Positions 42,609-51,133 of a stretch of 64,000 nt of DNA are shown here, in pieces. The position numbers and the translations under genes were made by a program. Every line of letters starts with the position of its first letter. The first letter of the stretch is position 1. The stretch lies in NCBI RefSeq assembly GCF_036053395.1, contig NZ_CP107942.1, positions 2,446,501-2,510,500 of the forward strand, written 5' to 3'. The notes beneath the pieces were generated by a model. The model searched no databases, was not told the DNA's origin, and saw only the letters and a program-made list of their open reading frames with translations. This stretch comes from Actinoplanes sp. NBC_00393. GTDB lineage: Bacteria; Actinomycetota; Actinomycetes; Mycobacteriales; Micromonosporaceae.

Positions 42609-43328
42609 CTAGCGGTGGCGGCCGGGTTGGATGTGGGCCCGCCGCAGGAGTGGGCCGTAGACCAGCCGGGCGAAATACGGCGCCGTGGTTCTGCGGAACT
42701 CTGGGGAGCTGTTGTCGTGCGGAAAGGGTCGGTCCGGGACCGGCCTGTCGAGGAAGGCGCACAACGGCGCCCACCCGTCCGCCACCTCGTAGGTCAGCAG
42801 CCGGTCGGCCGGCACGGTGGCCTGCACCTGCTCGATGTGCCGGTTGAACACCGACGTCATGTGTGCGCGGTCGCCGAGCCGGTCCTCGAACAGCGGCTGC
42901 TCGACGGTCTCCTGTGTCATGGCCAGGAACGCGCGCAGGTCCGGGCTCAGCGCCTCGGCCACCCGGGCACCCGCCCGGGCGAGTCCGCGGGGAGGCGAGA
43001 TGCGCGGTTTGAAGATGGTCTGGCGGACGCTGTCGTACCAGGCGTCCGGGTCTCGCACGGTGAGCAGCACCTTCGCTTCGGGGTAGGTGTCGGCGAGTTC
43101 CCGCCAGTACGCCGCCACCGGCCAGTCGACCGCGCTGCGGTAGCCGTCGAAGATGCCGGCCCAGTCCGGCGCGCCGCCGCGGGCGATGGCCAGCCACTGT
43201 TGCACCCGCCGCGGGTCGCTCATCACGTCCAGCATGTGATAGCACGGTCCCAGCCCGAGGATGCCGAGTGCCGAACTGAGTGAGGTGGTGCCGGTGCGCG
43301 CGAAGCCGGCGCCGATCACCTGCAGCAT
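42609..43328 (-). CDS. Sulfotransferase-family protein
   Basis: 239-residue PAPS-dependent sulfotransferase-like enzyme: 5'-phosphosulfate loop GAGFARTGTTSLSSAL at the N-terminus, acidic/aromatic VDWPVAAYWRELADTYP, and the 3'-phosphate region LLTVRDPDAWYDSV. Substrate unknown; this branch is widespread in actinobacteria and eukaryotic algae. ATG at 43328 has GGAGG 6 bases upstream, better placed than the in-frame GTG at 43334. Confidence 0.9.
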   Translation of the reverse strand: MLQVIGAGFARTGTTSLSSALGILGLGPCYHMLDVMSDPRRVQQWLAIARGGAPDWAGIFDGYRSAVDWPVAAYWRELADTYPEAKVLLTVRDPDAWYDSVRQTIFKPRISPPRGLARAGARVAEALSPDLRAFLAMTQETVEQPLFEDRLGDRAHMTSVFNRHIEQVQATVPADRLLTYEVADGWAPLCAFLDRPVPDRPFPHDNSSPEFRRTTAPYFARLVYGPLLRRAHIQPGRHR

Positions 43329-43378
43329 CCGCACCCTCCATCCGCCGGGGTCAATTAATCGATAGATATCAGTATCAA

Positions 43379-43876
43379 CTATGCGGGGCGCAGCGGCCTG
43401 ATCCGGGTGTTCTGGAACGAGGTGTACAGCCAGCGGCCCTGGCGTTTCACTGCGACGTTCGTGTTGACGGACAGGGCCTCGTCGGTGCAGGCCGTCTCAC
43501 CTGGCCAGAGGACGCAACCGGTCCGGACGATGATCGCCAGGTCGAGCTCGGGGAAGCGAATCCGTTCGTCGCGCTGCAGGAGGCGGGTCCCCTGCAGGTA
43601 CGTCGCGAAGTAATAGCCCATGCCCTCCTCGATGCCGGCCCGCGTACTCATATGGTCGCCGTTGAACGTGACCAGATCGGCGTCGGAGGTGTAGACCGCG
43701 GCATACGCCCGGGCGTCGCCACGCTCCCAGGCCTGGTCCTGGCGCTCGCGCAGCTCCCGCAGCGCGGCAAGGTCTTTGTCGCGCCCGGATGACGACGGCG
43801 GGCCGGCCGACGCGGGACCGATGACGGCGAGAGGCGCGACGACGGTGGCCACCAAGGCGATGAAGTATCGACTCAT
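43379..43876 (-). CDS. Secreted SnoaL/NTF2-like (SgcJ/EcaC-type) protein
   Basis: 165-residue protein with a signal peptide (ALVATVVAPLAVIGPASAG) and a cystatin/NTF2-like domain: ALRELRERQDQAWERGDARAYAAVYTSDADLVTFNGD and the final SFQNTRIRPL, typical of the SgcJ/EcaC family. Function unknown; likely ligand binding. The sulfotransferase gene follows 50 bp downstream across an AT-rich stretch (43351-43380) that may hold its promoter. Confidence 0.85.
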   Translation of the reverse strand: MSRYFIALVATVVAPLAVIGPASAGPPSSSGRDKDLAALRELRERQDQAWERGDARAYAAVYTSDADLVTFNGDHMSTRAGIEEGMGYYFATYLQGTRLLQRDERIRFPELDLAIIVRTGCVLWPGETACTDEALSVNTNVAVKRQGRWLYTSFQNTRIRPLRPA

Positions 43877-43953
43877 GTCAGAACCGTAGGAAGCGGCACC
43901 GCTCAGCCGAAACCTCCCGCAGGGGTAACCCGATGTCCTCCCGAAGGGGTACG

Positions 43954-44361
43954 TCAGGGGGCGGTGCGCTCGCCGGCAAGGGCGGCGAAGAGGGCCAGCA
44001 GCACCCCGGTGAGCGCGTTCACCGTGATCACGAAGCCGCGCTCCCACCCGGCCGGCGCGAGCGCGACACCCACGGCCACCGCCACCACCGCGGCCACCAC
44101 CATGCCGATCCGGGCTGCCCGCTGCGTCCTCGCGGTCCCGCGGCTGCGCCGCAGCACCGACACCATGATGATCAGCGCACCCATCGAGCCTGCCGCACCC
44201 ACGATCAGCACCGGTACGCCCAGCGCCCGCGCCCCCGAGCCGAGTGTGCCGACGCCGGTGAACGCCAGCAGTCCGAAGACCACGACGGCCAGGCCGTGCA
44301 GGGCGGCGCTGCGGTGCAGCCGGCGCGACTCGGCGGCCGGGGTCTGCTGCGGGACGGCCAT
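43954..44361 (-). CDS. Membrane protein, 135 aa
   Basis: Four transmembrane segments (about residues 20-40, 47-68, 84-103 and 108-126). No family recognised. ATG at 44361 has GGAGGG 7 bases upstream. Divergent from the AI-2E-family transporter. A much longer minus-strand frame covering this region exists, but everything upstream of 44361 is antisense to that transporter. Confidence 0.75.
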   Translation of the reverse strand: MAVPQQTPAAESRRLHRSAALHGLAVVVFGLLAFTGVGTLGSGARALGVPVLIVGAAGSMGALIIMVSVLRRSRGTARTQRAARIGMVVAAVVAVAVGVALAPAGWERGFVITVNALTGVLLALFAALAGERTAP

Positions 44362-44508
44362 GGCGGTTCCCTCCGTGACGGGTTGCGCACATCGTCGCAT
44401 CCACCACGCGCCGGGTGTGGCACGATCCGCGATCGATTCGACCAGCGTGCATGAACCGGGGACCGGCCGGGCAGTGAGGCGGTGACCACGGCGTTTCTGG
44501 GAGAACAC

Positions 44509-45852
44509 ATGGCATGGACACGGACGGTTCGGGAGCGCGCCCGGGCCAGGTTCACCGAGGCGGCCCGCCGCAACGCGCCACCACCGTTCACGGCTGAGCC
44601 GGAGCTGGGCGACGGCACGCCGCCGCCGGTCGTGGTCGTGGACCGCCCCCGGGACAGTGAGGTGCTGCCCGCGGCGGTGCGTACGGCCGGCGCCTGGGCC
44701 TGGCGTTTCATCCTTTTCGTGGTCGCGGCCTACCTGTTCCTGCGGGTCGTCGGCCTGCTCCGGGTGGTCATCATCCCGGTGCTGGTGGCTGTGCTGCTCG
44801 CCGCCCTGTTCCAGCCGGCCAGCGCGGCCCTGTCCCGGCGCGGGATGAACCGCTCGCTGGCCGCCGGACTCGTCCTGGTCGCCGCGCTGGTGCTGGTCTT
44901 CGGCGGGCTCGGCCTGATCGTCCGGACCTTCATCGCCCAGCTCGACGACCTGTCGGCGCAGGTCAGCGACGGCATCCGGGAGATACAGACCTGGCTGGCG
45001 CAGAGCCCACTGCACGTCACCGACCGGCAGCTCGACCAGTACGTCGACCAGGCCCGTGCCGCCCTCACCGAGAACCAGGGCGCGGTGACTTCCGGGGCAC
45101 TGAGCACCGCGACCACCCTCGGCGAAGTGGTCACCGGCTTCTTCCTCGTACTGTTCACGCTCTTCTTCTTCCTGCGCGACGGCGGCCAGATCTGGTCCTT
45201 CCTGTGCCGGCTGCTGCCGCGGGACGCGCAGGTGCCGACGGCGCGGGCTGGGCATTACAGCTGGCACACACTCGTCTCCTACGTGCACGCCACCGTGCTG
45301 GTCGCCTTCGTCGACGCGGTCGGCATCGGGATCGGCCTGGTCGTCCTCGGCATTCCGCTGGCCCTGCCGCTGGCCGCGCTGGTCTTCCTCGGCGCGTTCA
45401 TCCCGGTCGTCGGCGCCACCGTCGCCGGCGCCGCCGCGGTGCTGGTCGCGCTGGTCGCCGAGGGGCCGGTCAGCGCGCTGATCGTGCTGGCCATCGTGAT
45501 CGGCGTGCAGCAGCTGGAGGGACACGTCCTGCAGCCGCTGATCATGGGCCGGGCGGTGGCGCTGCACCCGCTCGCCGTGATCCTCGCGATCGCCGCCGGC
45601 ATCGTGCTCGCCGGCATCGTCGGTGGTCTGATCGCGGTGCCGCTGCTGGCCGTGCTCAACACCGCGATCCGCTACCTGACCAGGCATCCCGAGGGCGAGC
45701 CGACCCCGGACCGGCAGCCACCCGGCACCGAACCGACCGACGACGACCAGGCCGAGGCGGAGGACCGGCACCAGGACGTCCAGCGGCAGGCCGACCCGGC
45801 GGAACCGCCGCCCGCCAGCACGTCGGTGTCCATGACGGAGGCCAAGACCTGA
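44509..45852 (+). CDS. AI-2E family (PerM-like) transporter
   Basis: 447-residue membrane protein with about eight helices. Family features are the N-terminal helix pair RVVIIPVLVAVLLAALFQPA, the PALS-like long amphipathic region, the VGIGIGLVVLGIPLALPLAALVFLGAFIPVVGATVAG block and EGHVLQPLIMGRAV. Such transporters export small molecules; autoinducer-2 is only one case. The tail after residue 405 is acidic and disordered. ATG at 44509 has GGGAG 5 bases upstream; an in-frame GTG at 44482 is less supported. Confidence 0.92.
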   Translation: MAWTRTVRERARARFTEAARRNAPPPFTAEPELGDGTPPPVVVVDRPRDSEVLPAAVRTAGAWAWRFILFVVAAYLFLRVVGLLRVVIIPVLVAVLLAALFQPASAALSRRGMNRSLAAGLVLVAALVLVFGGLGLIVRTFIAQLDDLSAQVSDGIREIQTWLAQSPLHVTDRQLDQYVDQARAALTENQGAVTSGALSTATTLGEVVTGFFLVLFTLFFFLRDGGQIWSFLCRLLPRDAQVPTARAGHYSWHTLVSYVHATVLVAFVDAVGIGIGLVVLGIPLALPLAALVFLGAFIPVVGATVAGAAAVLVALVAEGPVSALIVLAIVIGVQQLEGHVLQPLIMGRAVALHPLAVILAIAAGIVLAGIVGGLIAVPLLAVLNTAIRYLTRHPEGEPTPDRQPPGTEPTDDDQAEAEDRHQDVQRQADPAEPPPASTSVSMTEAKT

Positions 45853-45869
45853 CAGGCGATCATGGTGCG

Positions 45870-46829
45870 GTGACGGAATCGTTGGCCACGCCGCCGCTGT
45901 TCGCCGCCTTGGCACCGGCCCGCCGGGTGCTGATCGCCGGCGCCGGCGGCGGCTTCGACATCTACGCCGGCCTGCCGCTGGCCCTGTCCCTGTGGCGCAG
46001 CGGCGTCGAGGTGCACCTGGCCAACCTGTCGTTCTCCGAGCTCGAGTTGGTCGACCGGGACTCGTGGGTGAACGAGTACGTGGTCGAGGTGACGCCGAAG
46101 TCGGCCACCCCGGACTGGTACTTCCCCGAGGGCACGCTGTCGCGGTGGCTGGCCGCGCACGACCTGCCGTCGACGGTGTACGCCTTCCCACCGCTCGGGG
46201 TGCAGACGCTGCGTGACGCGTACCGATATCTGATCGAACGCCTGGAAATCGACGCCGTGGTGCTGGTCGACGGCGGCACCGACATCCTGATGCGCGGCGA
46301 CGAGAACGCGCTCGGCACGCCCGTGGAGGACCTCACCAGCGTCGGCGCGGTAGCCGGCCTGGACGTGGCGGTGAAGCTGGTGACCTGCCTCGGTTTCGGC
46401 ATCGACGCCTACCACGGCGTCAACCACGTCCAGGTGCTGGAGAACCTCGCCGCGCTCGACCGGGAAGGCGGCTACCTCGGGGCGCTGTCCATCCCTGGTT
46501 CGAGCCCGGAGGCGGTTCTCTACCGCGACGCTGTCGCCGACGCGCAGGCCGCCACGCCGGATCGGCCGAGCATCGTCAACGGCCAGATCGCCGCGGCCAC
46601 CAGCGGCGCGTTCGGCGACGTCCAGTTCACCCGGCGCACCACCGGCAGCACGCTGTTCGTCAACCCGCTGATGGCGATCTACTTCACCGTCGACCTGGAC
46701 AAACTGGCGGCGCGCTGCCTGTATCTGGACCGTCTGGAGAACACCTACGGCAGGGGACAGGTGATCAGCCGGATCGAGGCCTTCCGCAGCGAGATCTCCA
46801 CCCGGATCCCGCGAGCCTTCCCGCACTGA
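45870..46829 (+). CDS. DUF1152-family protein
   Basis: 319-residue protein with Rossmann-like strands: VLIAGAGGGFDIYAGLPLALSLW, then VVLVDGGTDILMRGDE and LGFGIDAYHGVNHVQVLENLA. This is the DUF1152 family, of unknown enzymatic role but with conserved Gly-rich and Asp/His sites suggesting a nucleotide- or metal-dependent enzyme. GTG at 45870, 17 bp after the transporter stop, so probably co-transcribed. Confidence 0.9.
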   Translation: MTESLATPPLFAALAPARRVLIAGAGGGFDIYAGLPLALSLWRSGVEVHLANLSFSELELVDRDSWVNEYVVEVTPKSATPDWYFPEGTLSRWLAAHDLPSTVYAFPPLGVQTLRDAYRYLIERLEIDAVVLVDGGTDILMRGDENALGTPVEDLTSVGAVAGLDVAVKLVTCLGFGIDAYHGVNHVQVLENLAALDREGGYLGALSIPGSSPEAVLYRDAVADAQAATPDRPSIVNGQIAAATSGAFGDVQFTRRTTGSTLFVNPLMAIYFTVDLDKLAARCLYLDRLENTYGRGQVISRIEAFRSEISTRIPRAFPH

Positions 46830-46832
46830 TCG

Positions 46833-47312
46833 TCACCGGTCGCGGAGGCGGGCCAGGACGGTACGCAGCTCGTCGCGGTTCTTGGCTGCCTTGATCCATG
46901 CCGGTAGCCGTTCCACCAGCGTCTGCCCGTACGCCCCCGGGTTGCGTTCGCGCAGTCGGGCGGTGATGAAGGCGTCCAGCAGGTCGAGGTGGGTGCGGTT
47001 GAACGCCCACAGGGTGTGCCCGCCGCAGCACGGTGCGGCCAGCCACAACGGCAGCCGGAAGAACGGGTCGACCGCGGCGCCCCAGCACGAGGTCCGGCCC
47101 TCCGCCGGCCAGCGGGCGCTGTGCCCGCAGCCGGTGCAGCTGAACCGGCGCGACCAGAACATGGCCGGTTGGCCCTCGACGCGCTGCGCGATCACGGCGG
47201 CGTGACCGCTGCAGCGCGGACAGACCACGTCGATGCCTTCCGCGGTCAGTTCGTACTCGTAGAACCGCGTCGTGGCGTCGCGGAACCGTGTCACCGGTGC
47301 GGGGCCGTCCAT
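46833..47312 (-). CDS. Zinc-ribbon protein, hypothetical
   Basis: 159-residue protein with a zinc-ribbon-like C-x2-C (VVCPRCSG) and C-x2-C (FSCTGCGHS), plus further cysteines (APCCGGHTLW). No enzymatic domain recognised; similar zinc-ribbon proteins are common in streptomycetes. ATG at 47312 was chosen; a GTG at 47366 is in frame and would overlap the divergent gene by 9 bp. It ends 3 bp from the convergent DUF1152 gene. Confidence 0.75.
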   Translation of the reverse strand: MDGPAPVTRFRDATTRFYEYELTAEGIDVVCPRCSGHAAVIAQRVEGQPAMFWSRRFSCTGCGHSARWPAEGRTSCWGAAVDPFFRLPLWLAAPCCGGHTLWAFNRTHLDLLDAFITARLRERNPGAYGQTLVERLPAWIKAAKNRDELRTVLARLRDR

Positions 47313-47357
47313 GGCCAACAGGGTTTCAGACGAGGCGAACTGCGGCACCCTGTAAAC

Positions 47358-47627
47358 GTGGATCACTACGTCGTCATCAAAGGGCGCCGCTGGCGGGCCA
47401 CCGATCCGGCCATCCCGGAGGAGGCCGCCGCGCAGTTGCGCCGCGCGCTGATGGCCGCGCGCCGCGATGTCGGTGCGGCCCTGCGCAAGGATGAGGATCC
47501 GAAACCCGCGCGGGCCCGGGTGCAGGCCGCGAAGGTCGCGCTCGGCGAACGCGGCGTCCCGTGGTGGGAGCAGACCCTGGAACAGCGGCGGGAACGCTGG
47601 GAGCGGGGACTGCGCGACCTGGGATAG
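47358..47627 (+). CDS. Small conserved actinobacterial protein, 89 aa
   Basis: Highly charged helical protein starting DHYVVIKGRRWRATDPAIPE and ending WWEQTLEQRRERWERGL. This family recurs across actinobacteria and is sometimes named as a Tol-type transporter component, without support in the sequence: it has no membrane segment. Possibly a small nucleic-acid-binding protein given its many Arg/Lys (inference). GTG at 47358. Confidence 0.7.
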   Translation: MDHYVVIKGRRWRATDPAIPEEAAAQLRRALMAARRDVGAALRKDEDPKPARARVQAAKVALGERGVPWWEQTLEQRRERWERGLRDLG

Positions 47628-47640
47628 CGGTGAGTCGCCG

Positions 47641-47850
47641 GACAGAACGCAGGGTGCGTCAGCAGTCGCCGGACGGAACGCAGGGTGCGTCAGCAGCCGC
47701 CGGACGGAACGCAGGGTGCGTCAGCAGCCGCCGCGCAGAACGCAGGGTGCGTCAGCCGCCGCGCGGGACGCGGTGCGTCAGCCGCCGCGCAGAATGCGGG
47801 GTGTTTCAGCCGCCGCGTGGGATGCGGAGTAGGTCAGCCACCGCGCAGGA
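47641..47850. repeat. Tandem array of 26-31 bp units derived from a gene 3' end
   Basis: GGTGCGTCAG or variants start at 47653, 47684, 47715, 47746, 47772 and 47800, spacing 31, 31, 31, 26 and 28 bp, with a further diverged copy near 47827. On the minus strand each unit reads like the end of the kinase gene (codons for R-I-L-R-G-G then TGA), so the gene's last seven codons with the stop have been copied repeatedly. Confidence 0.9.
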
Positions 47851-48496
47851 TTCGGGGTGCGGCGAAGTCGCGGTTGTCGATGACGATGTCGGCCTGGTCG
47901 GCGGGGCGGACCTCGGCCAGATAGAGCTGCTCGCCGGGGATGTAGTAGGTGCGGTAGCGCTCGGCCGCCGCCTCGGGTGAGTCCATCCAGGCCTGGTCGC
48001 GTTCCGTGCCGCGGCGCAGGACGTCCGCCCCCGAGATGTGCAGGTAGATGCGCAGGTCCCAGTGCGGGGCCAGGGCCGGTTTCTGCAGGAAGCCACCGTC
48101 GGCGACGAGGATCGCGTCGCCGGGCGCCCGGTGGATGCCGGAGTCGATCGGGGTGCGGCCGCTGAAGTCCATGATCTGCGTGCGGTACTCCCGGGTGCCG
48201 CCCGGACCGAGCGGTGCCAGCAGCAGGTCCCGGATGGCGTCGACGTCGAACATCTCGTGGTAGTAGCTTTCCGGCGTGCCGGGCGCGTAGCGGGTCCGCA
48301 AATCGATGTGCCGCTTGAAATGATCGAGCGAGACCCGCAGCACCGGCCGTGCGGACACGTCGCGCAGGGCCGACGCCAGGTTGTCGGCGAAGGTGGTCTT
48401 GCCGGCCGCGGAGTGACCGTCGATGCCCACCCGCACCGGATGGTCGCGGCGCACGGCCAGGATCCGGTCGCGGACCAGGTGCAGTGCCGGCGTCAT
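47834..48496 (-). CDS. P-loop nucleoside kinase-like protein (uridine kinase family)
   Basis: 220-residue kinase with Walker A GIDGHSAAGKTT (about residues 24-35), a substrate-binding helix LRVSLDHFKRH, GDAILVADGGFL (Walker B-like) and a lid with RDQAWMDSPEAAAERY. It resembles uridine kinase/phosphoribulokinase-type enzymes. ATG at 48496 overlaps the last repeat of the upstream gene end, giving TGATG coupling. Its own 3' end seeds the tandem array downstream. Confidence 0.88.
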   Translation of the reverse strand: MTPALHLVRDRILAVRRDHPVRVGIDGHSAAGKTTFADNLASALRDVSARPVLRVSLDHFKRHIDLRTRYAPGTPESYYHEMFDVDAIRDLLLAPLGPGGTREYRTQIMDFSGRTPIDSGIHRAPGDAILVADGGFLQKPALAPHWDLRIYLHISGADVLRRGTERDQAWMDSPEAAAERYRTYYIPGEQLYLAEVRPADQADIVIDNRDFAAPRILRGG

Positions 48497-48552
48497 CAGG
48501 GCCTCGCCGGGGTCATCAGGGCCTCGCCGGGGTCATCAGGGCCTCGCCGGGT
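48493..48552. repeat. Three 20-bp repeats at a stop/start junction
   Basis: TCATCAGGGCCTCGCCGGGG occurs at 48493, 48513 and 48533, exact apart from the last base of the third copy. The minus-strand reading is the last codons of the alcohol dehydrogenase gene (ending AGG CCC TGA TG). The tandem copies extend from its stop to the start codon of the kinase gene. Confidence 0.97.
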
Positions 48553-49690
48553 CGATCATGGTCATGCCGGCGACGGTGGCCCGGTCGAAGACCGGCAGGA
48601 GAGTGGCCGCTTCGGAGAGCCCGATGGTGCGTTCGATCAGGCGCTGCGGCCGCAGCGCGCCCTGCTCGATGAGGGCCATCATGCCCGGATAGTCGACTGC
48701 GGCCATGCCGTGGCTGCCCAGCAGGTCGAGCTCCCAGCCGATCACCCGGGCCATCGGCACCCGCGGATGTCCGTCGACGGGCGGCAGCAGCCCGATCTGC
48801 ACATGGCGGCCGCGGCGGCGCAGACTGAGGATGGCGTCCGCGCAGGTCTGCTCGCTGCCCACCGCGTCGACGGCGACATGGCTGCCGCCGCCGGTCAGGT
48901 CGGCGACCGCGGCCGGGATGTCGGTGCCGTCGGTGACCACCGCGTGCGCGGCGTGCTCGGCGCCGTCAGCAAGCACGGCGTGCGCGGCGTACTGGGCGCC
49001 GTCGGCAAGCACAGTGCGCTCGGGGTCGACCGCGGCGGTGCCGTCGGTGAGCAGGGTGTGTTCGGCGCCGAGGGAGGCGGCGACGGCGAGGGCCTGCGGG
49101 TTGCGGTCGACGGCGATGACGCGGCCGCCCAGCGCGCGGGCGATCATCACGGTGCTGAGGCCGACCCCGCCGGCGCCGACGACCGTCACCCACTCGCCCT
49201 CGACGACCCGTGCGCGGCCGGCGAGGGCGCGGTAGGCGGTGGCGAACCGGCAGCCCAGGCTCGCGGCGGCCGCGAAGTCGACCTGTGGTGGGACGGCCAC
49301 CAGGTTGGTGTCCGCGGCATGCAGGGCGACGAACTCGGCGAACGAGCCCCAGTGCGTGAAGCCCGGCTGCTGCTGGGTGGGGCAGACCTGCGCCTGCCCG
49401 GTCCGGCACCACTCGCACCGGCCGCAGCCGCAGACGAACGGCACGGTGACCCGGTCGCCGACCTTCCAGCGGCTGACCTGGGCGTCCACCTCGACGATCA
49501 CGCCGGCCAGCTCGTGGCCGGGCACGTGCGGGAACGCGATCTCGTCGTGCCCGGCCCAGGCGTGCCAGTCGCTGCGGCACATCCCGGTGGCTGCCACCTG
49601 CACCACCACGCCGCCGGGCGGCGCTGCCGGTTCGGGCACCCCCCGCACTTCGGGTTGTGCTCGGACGGCGTCGATGACTACGGCGCGCAC
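48536..49690 (-). CDS. Zinc-dependent alcohol dehydrogenase (MDR family) with repeat insertion
   Basis: 384-residue MDR dehydrogenase. Catalytic zinc site: Cys in GMCRSDWH and GHE in VPGHELAG; structural zinc: the four-Cys block VCGCGRCEWCRTGQAQVC. Rossmann motif VVGAGGVGLSTV. The cofactor loop region contains an insertion of about three 12-residue repeats (HAVLADGAEHAA type) not found in the family. GTG at 49690 overlaps the preceding gene's TAG by 13 bp. Substrate unknown; the two genes likely share a transcript. Confidence 0.9.
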   Translation of the reverse strand: MRAVVIDAVRAQPEVRGVPEPAAPPGGVVVQVAATGMCRSDWHAWAGHDEIAFPHVPGHELAGVIVEVDAQVSRWKVGDRVTVPFVCGCGRCEWCRTGQAQVCPTQQQPGFTHWGSFAEFVALHAADTNLVAVPPQVDFAAAASLGCRFATAYRALAGRARVVEGEWVTVVGAGGVGLSTVMIARALGGRVIAVDRNPQALAVAASLGAEHTLLTDGTAAVDPERTVLADGAQYAAHAVLADGAEHAAHAVVTDGTDIPAAVADLTGGGSHVAVDAVGSEQTCADAILSLRRRGRHVQIGLLPPVDGHPRVPMARVIGWELDLLGSHGMAAVDYPGMMALIEQGALRPQRLIERTIGLSEAATLLPVFDRATVAGMTMIDPARP

Positions 49691-51129
49691 CGGTGAGCCT
49701 CCCACTGCTCGTCCAGGCCGGCCGGGGCCAGCTCGACACCGGTCATCCGGGCGGCCAGTGCGAGCAGGCCGACTGCCTGCCCGCCGCCGTCGAAGCCGGG
49801 CCGGGGGACCGGCAGCGGATCCAGTGAGTGCGGTGCCGCGCCCCATCGTTGCTCAGGCGCATACCCGTTGAACCGCACCTGCAGCACCCCGCCGACGGCG
49901 TGCCGGAACCACACGTCGCCGCCCGTCTCCCACTGTGCCTGGATCGCCCCGCCGTGCGCGCTGAGACGCTCCACCAGCGGGTCGCCGGGCCGGGGCCGTC
50001 TGCCGGGTTCGAGAACGACAACCCACTCGCCGACCACCCGGACCCACGTCAGCGGCGGCGTGCTGAGGGTGACCGGGCCGGCGCCGGCCGGATACGCTTC
50101 GGCGCCGAGGGCCGCGGTCACTGCGGCAACGTCAAGTCCGCGAACGTACGTGACACAGCCGGCCCATCCGAGCCAGTGGTCGTCGAGCCAGGTGTCGCCG
50201 GAAAGGCCGCCGGAACCGCTCGGCGGCGTCGGTGACCCGAGGTCGGCGAACATTGCCTCACGCAGTGCGGCGGCACCGACCGCGTACCCCGCTCTGGTCA
50301 CCGCGTGAAAGGCGGCCGCGAGCGCATTGGCAGCCGTGGCGGCCCGGGCCGCCTCGATGGCGTTCGCGTGCCGGCCCGGCCGGCGGGCGAGCTCGTCGAG
50401 GACCGCCGCCGTGGGCCGCTCGTGGATCCCGGCGGACGCCAGCGCCCGGTCCGCGGCCGTGCGCGCCACCCTGCGCAGGGACGCCTCGTCGGCCTGCTGC
50501 AACGCGTAAGACAGCTCCGGGTCCTGGCGGGTCAGCGTCTCGTGGCGCGGGCTCACCCACTCGGCGACGTCGTCCGGCCAGGCCCGCAGCCGGACCTCCG
50601 GCATCGGCCCGGTCAGCAGGTCGGGCGTGAACTCGACGCCGGTGATCCGTGCCGCGAGGGCCAGCATCAGATGATCCGTGCCGGTGTCGTCGTCGTCCCA
50701 CGGCAGGCCGGCCCGCAGCTCTTCCAGCGCGTCCGGCTGGGAACCGTCGCGGTCGTCCGGGAATAGCGCTTCGAAGCTGGTCACGACCGTGCCGAGGTCG
50801 GCGAGGCTGAACCGGGTCAGCGCGTTCACATTCCAGAAGCAGCTGACCGCGCGTCCGGTGGCCAGCCGGCGCAGCACTTCGCGGCGGCTGCCCTCGTAGC
50901 CGTTCGCCTCGATCACCACGACCCACTCGCCGACCTGGCGCAGCACCGCCGTCTGGTGCTCGAAGTCCGGCTCGTAGACCCCGTCGGCCGCGACCTCGAC
51001 AGCCTCATCGAGCGAACCGCCGAACGCCGTCGCGACCGCCGCGAGATCCATGCCCTCGACGAACGTGACACAGGCGGCCTCGGTGAGCGGGGACTCGTCG
51101 AGCCACGCATAGCGGTCGGTCTCTTCCAC
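49678..51129 (-). CDS. Tandem DUF6461-like protein, 483 aa
   Basis: Two homologous halves, each starting with an aromatic/Leu WLDE..LT/WLGWAGCVTYV.G.DLAAV pattern and containing VGEWVVVLEP/VGEWVVVIEA and RxxTGVEFTPDLL/MTGVELAPAGLD blocks. The first (residues 5-160) and last (about 330-480) flank a helical spacer. I take this as DUF6461, a family of unknown function common in Streptomyces and Micromonosporaceae. ATG at 51129; 4 bp from the MFS gene end. Confidence 0.8.
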   Translation of the reverse strand: MEETDRYAWLDESPLTEAACVTFVEGMDLAAVATAFGGSLDEAVEVAADGVYEPDFEHQTAVLRQVGEWVVVIEANGYEGSRREVLRRLATGRAVSCFWNVNALTRFSLADLGTVVTSFEALFPDDRDGSQPDALEELRAGLPWDDDDTGTDHLMLALAARITGVEFTPDLLTGPMPEVRLRAWPDDVAEWVSPRHETLTRQDPELSYALQQADEASLRRVARTAADRALASAGIHERPTAAVLDELARRPGRHANAIEAARAATAANALAAAFHAVTRAGYAVGAAALREAMFADLGSPTPPSGSGGLSGDTWLDDHWLGWAGCVTYVRGLDVAAVTAALGAEAYPAGAGPVTLSTPPLTWVRVVGEWVVVLEPGRRPRPGDPLVERLSAHGGAIQAQWETGGDVWFRHAVGGVLQVRFNGYAPEQRWGAAPHSLDPLPVPRPGFDGGGQAVGLLALAARMTGVELAPAGLDEQWEAHRCAP

Positions 51130-51133
51130 GCGA

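Noticed and set aside
44362..46191. Very long minus-strand frame upstream of the 135-residue membrane protein
   Set aside because: Antisense to the AI-2E transporter and DUF1152 genes, which have clear family motifs; product is His/Asp/Gln-rich nonsense.
47641..47850. Possible CRISPR array
   Set aside because: Units are contiguous with no spacers between repeats, and no cas genes are present; the array matches a neighbouring gene's 3' end.
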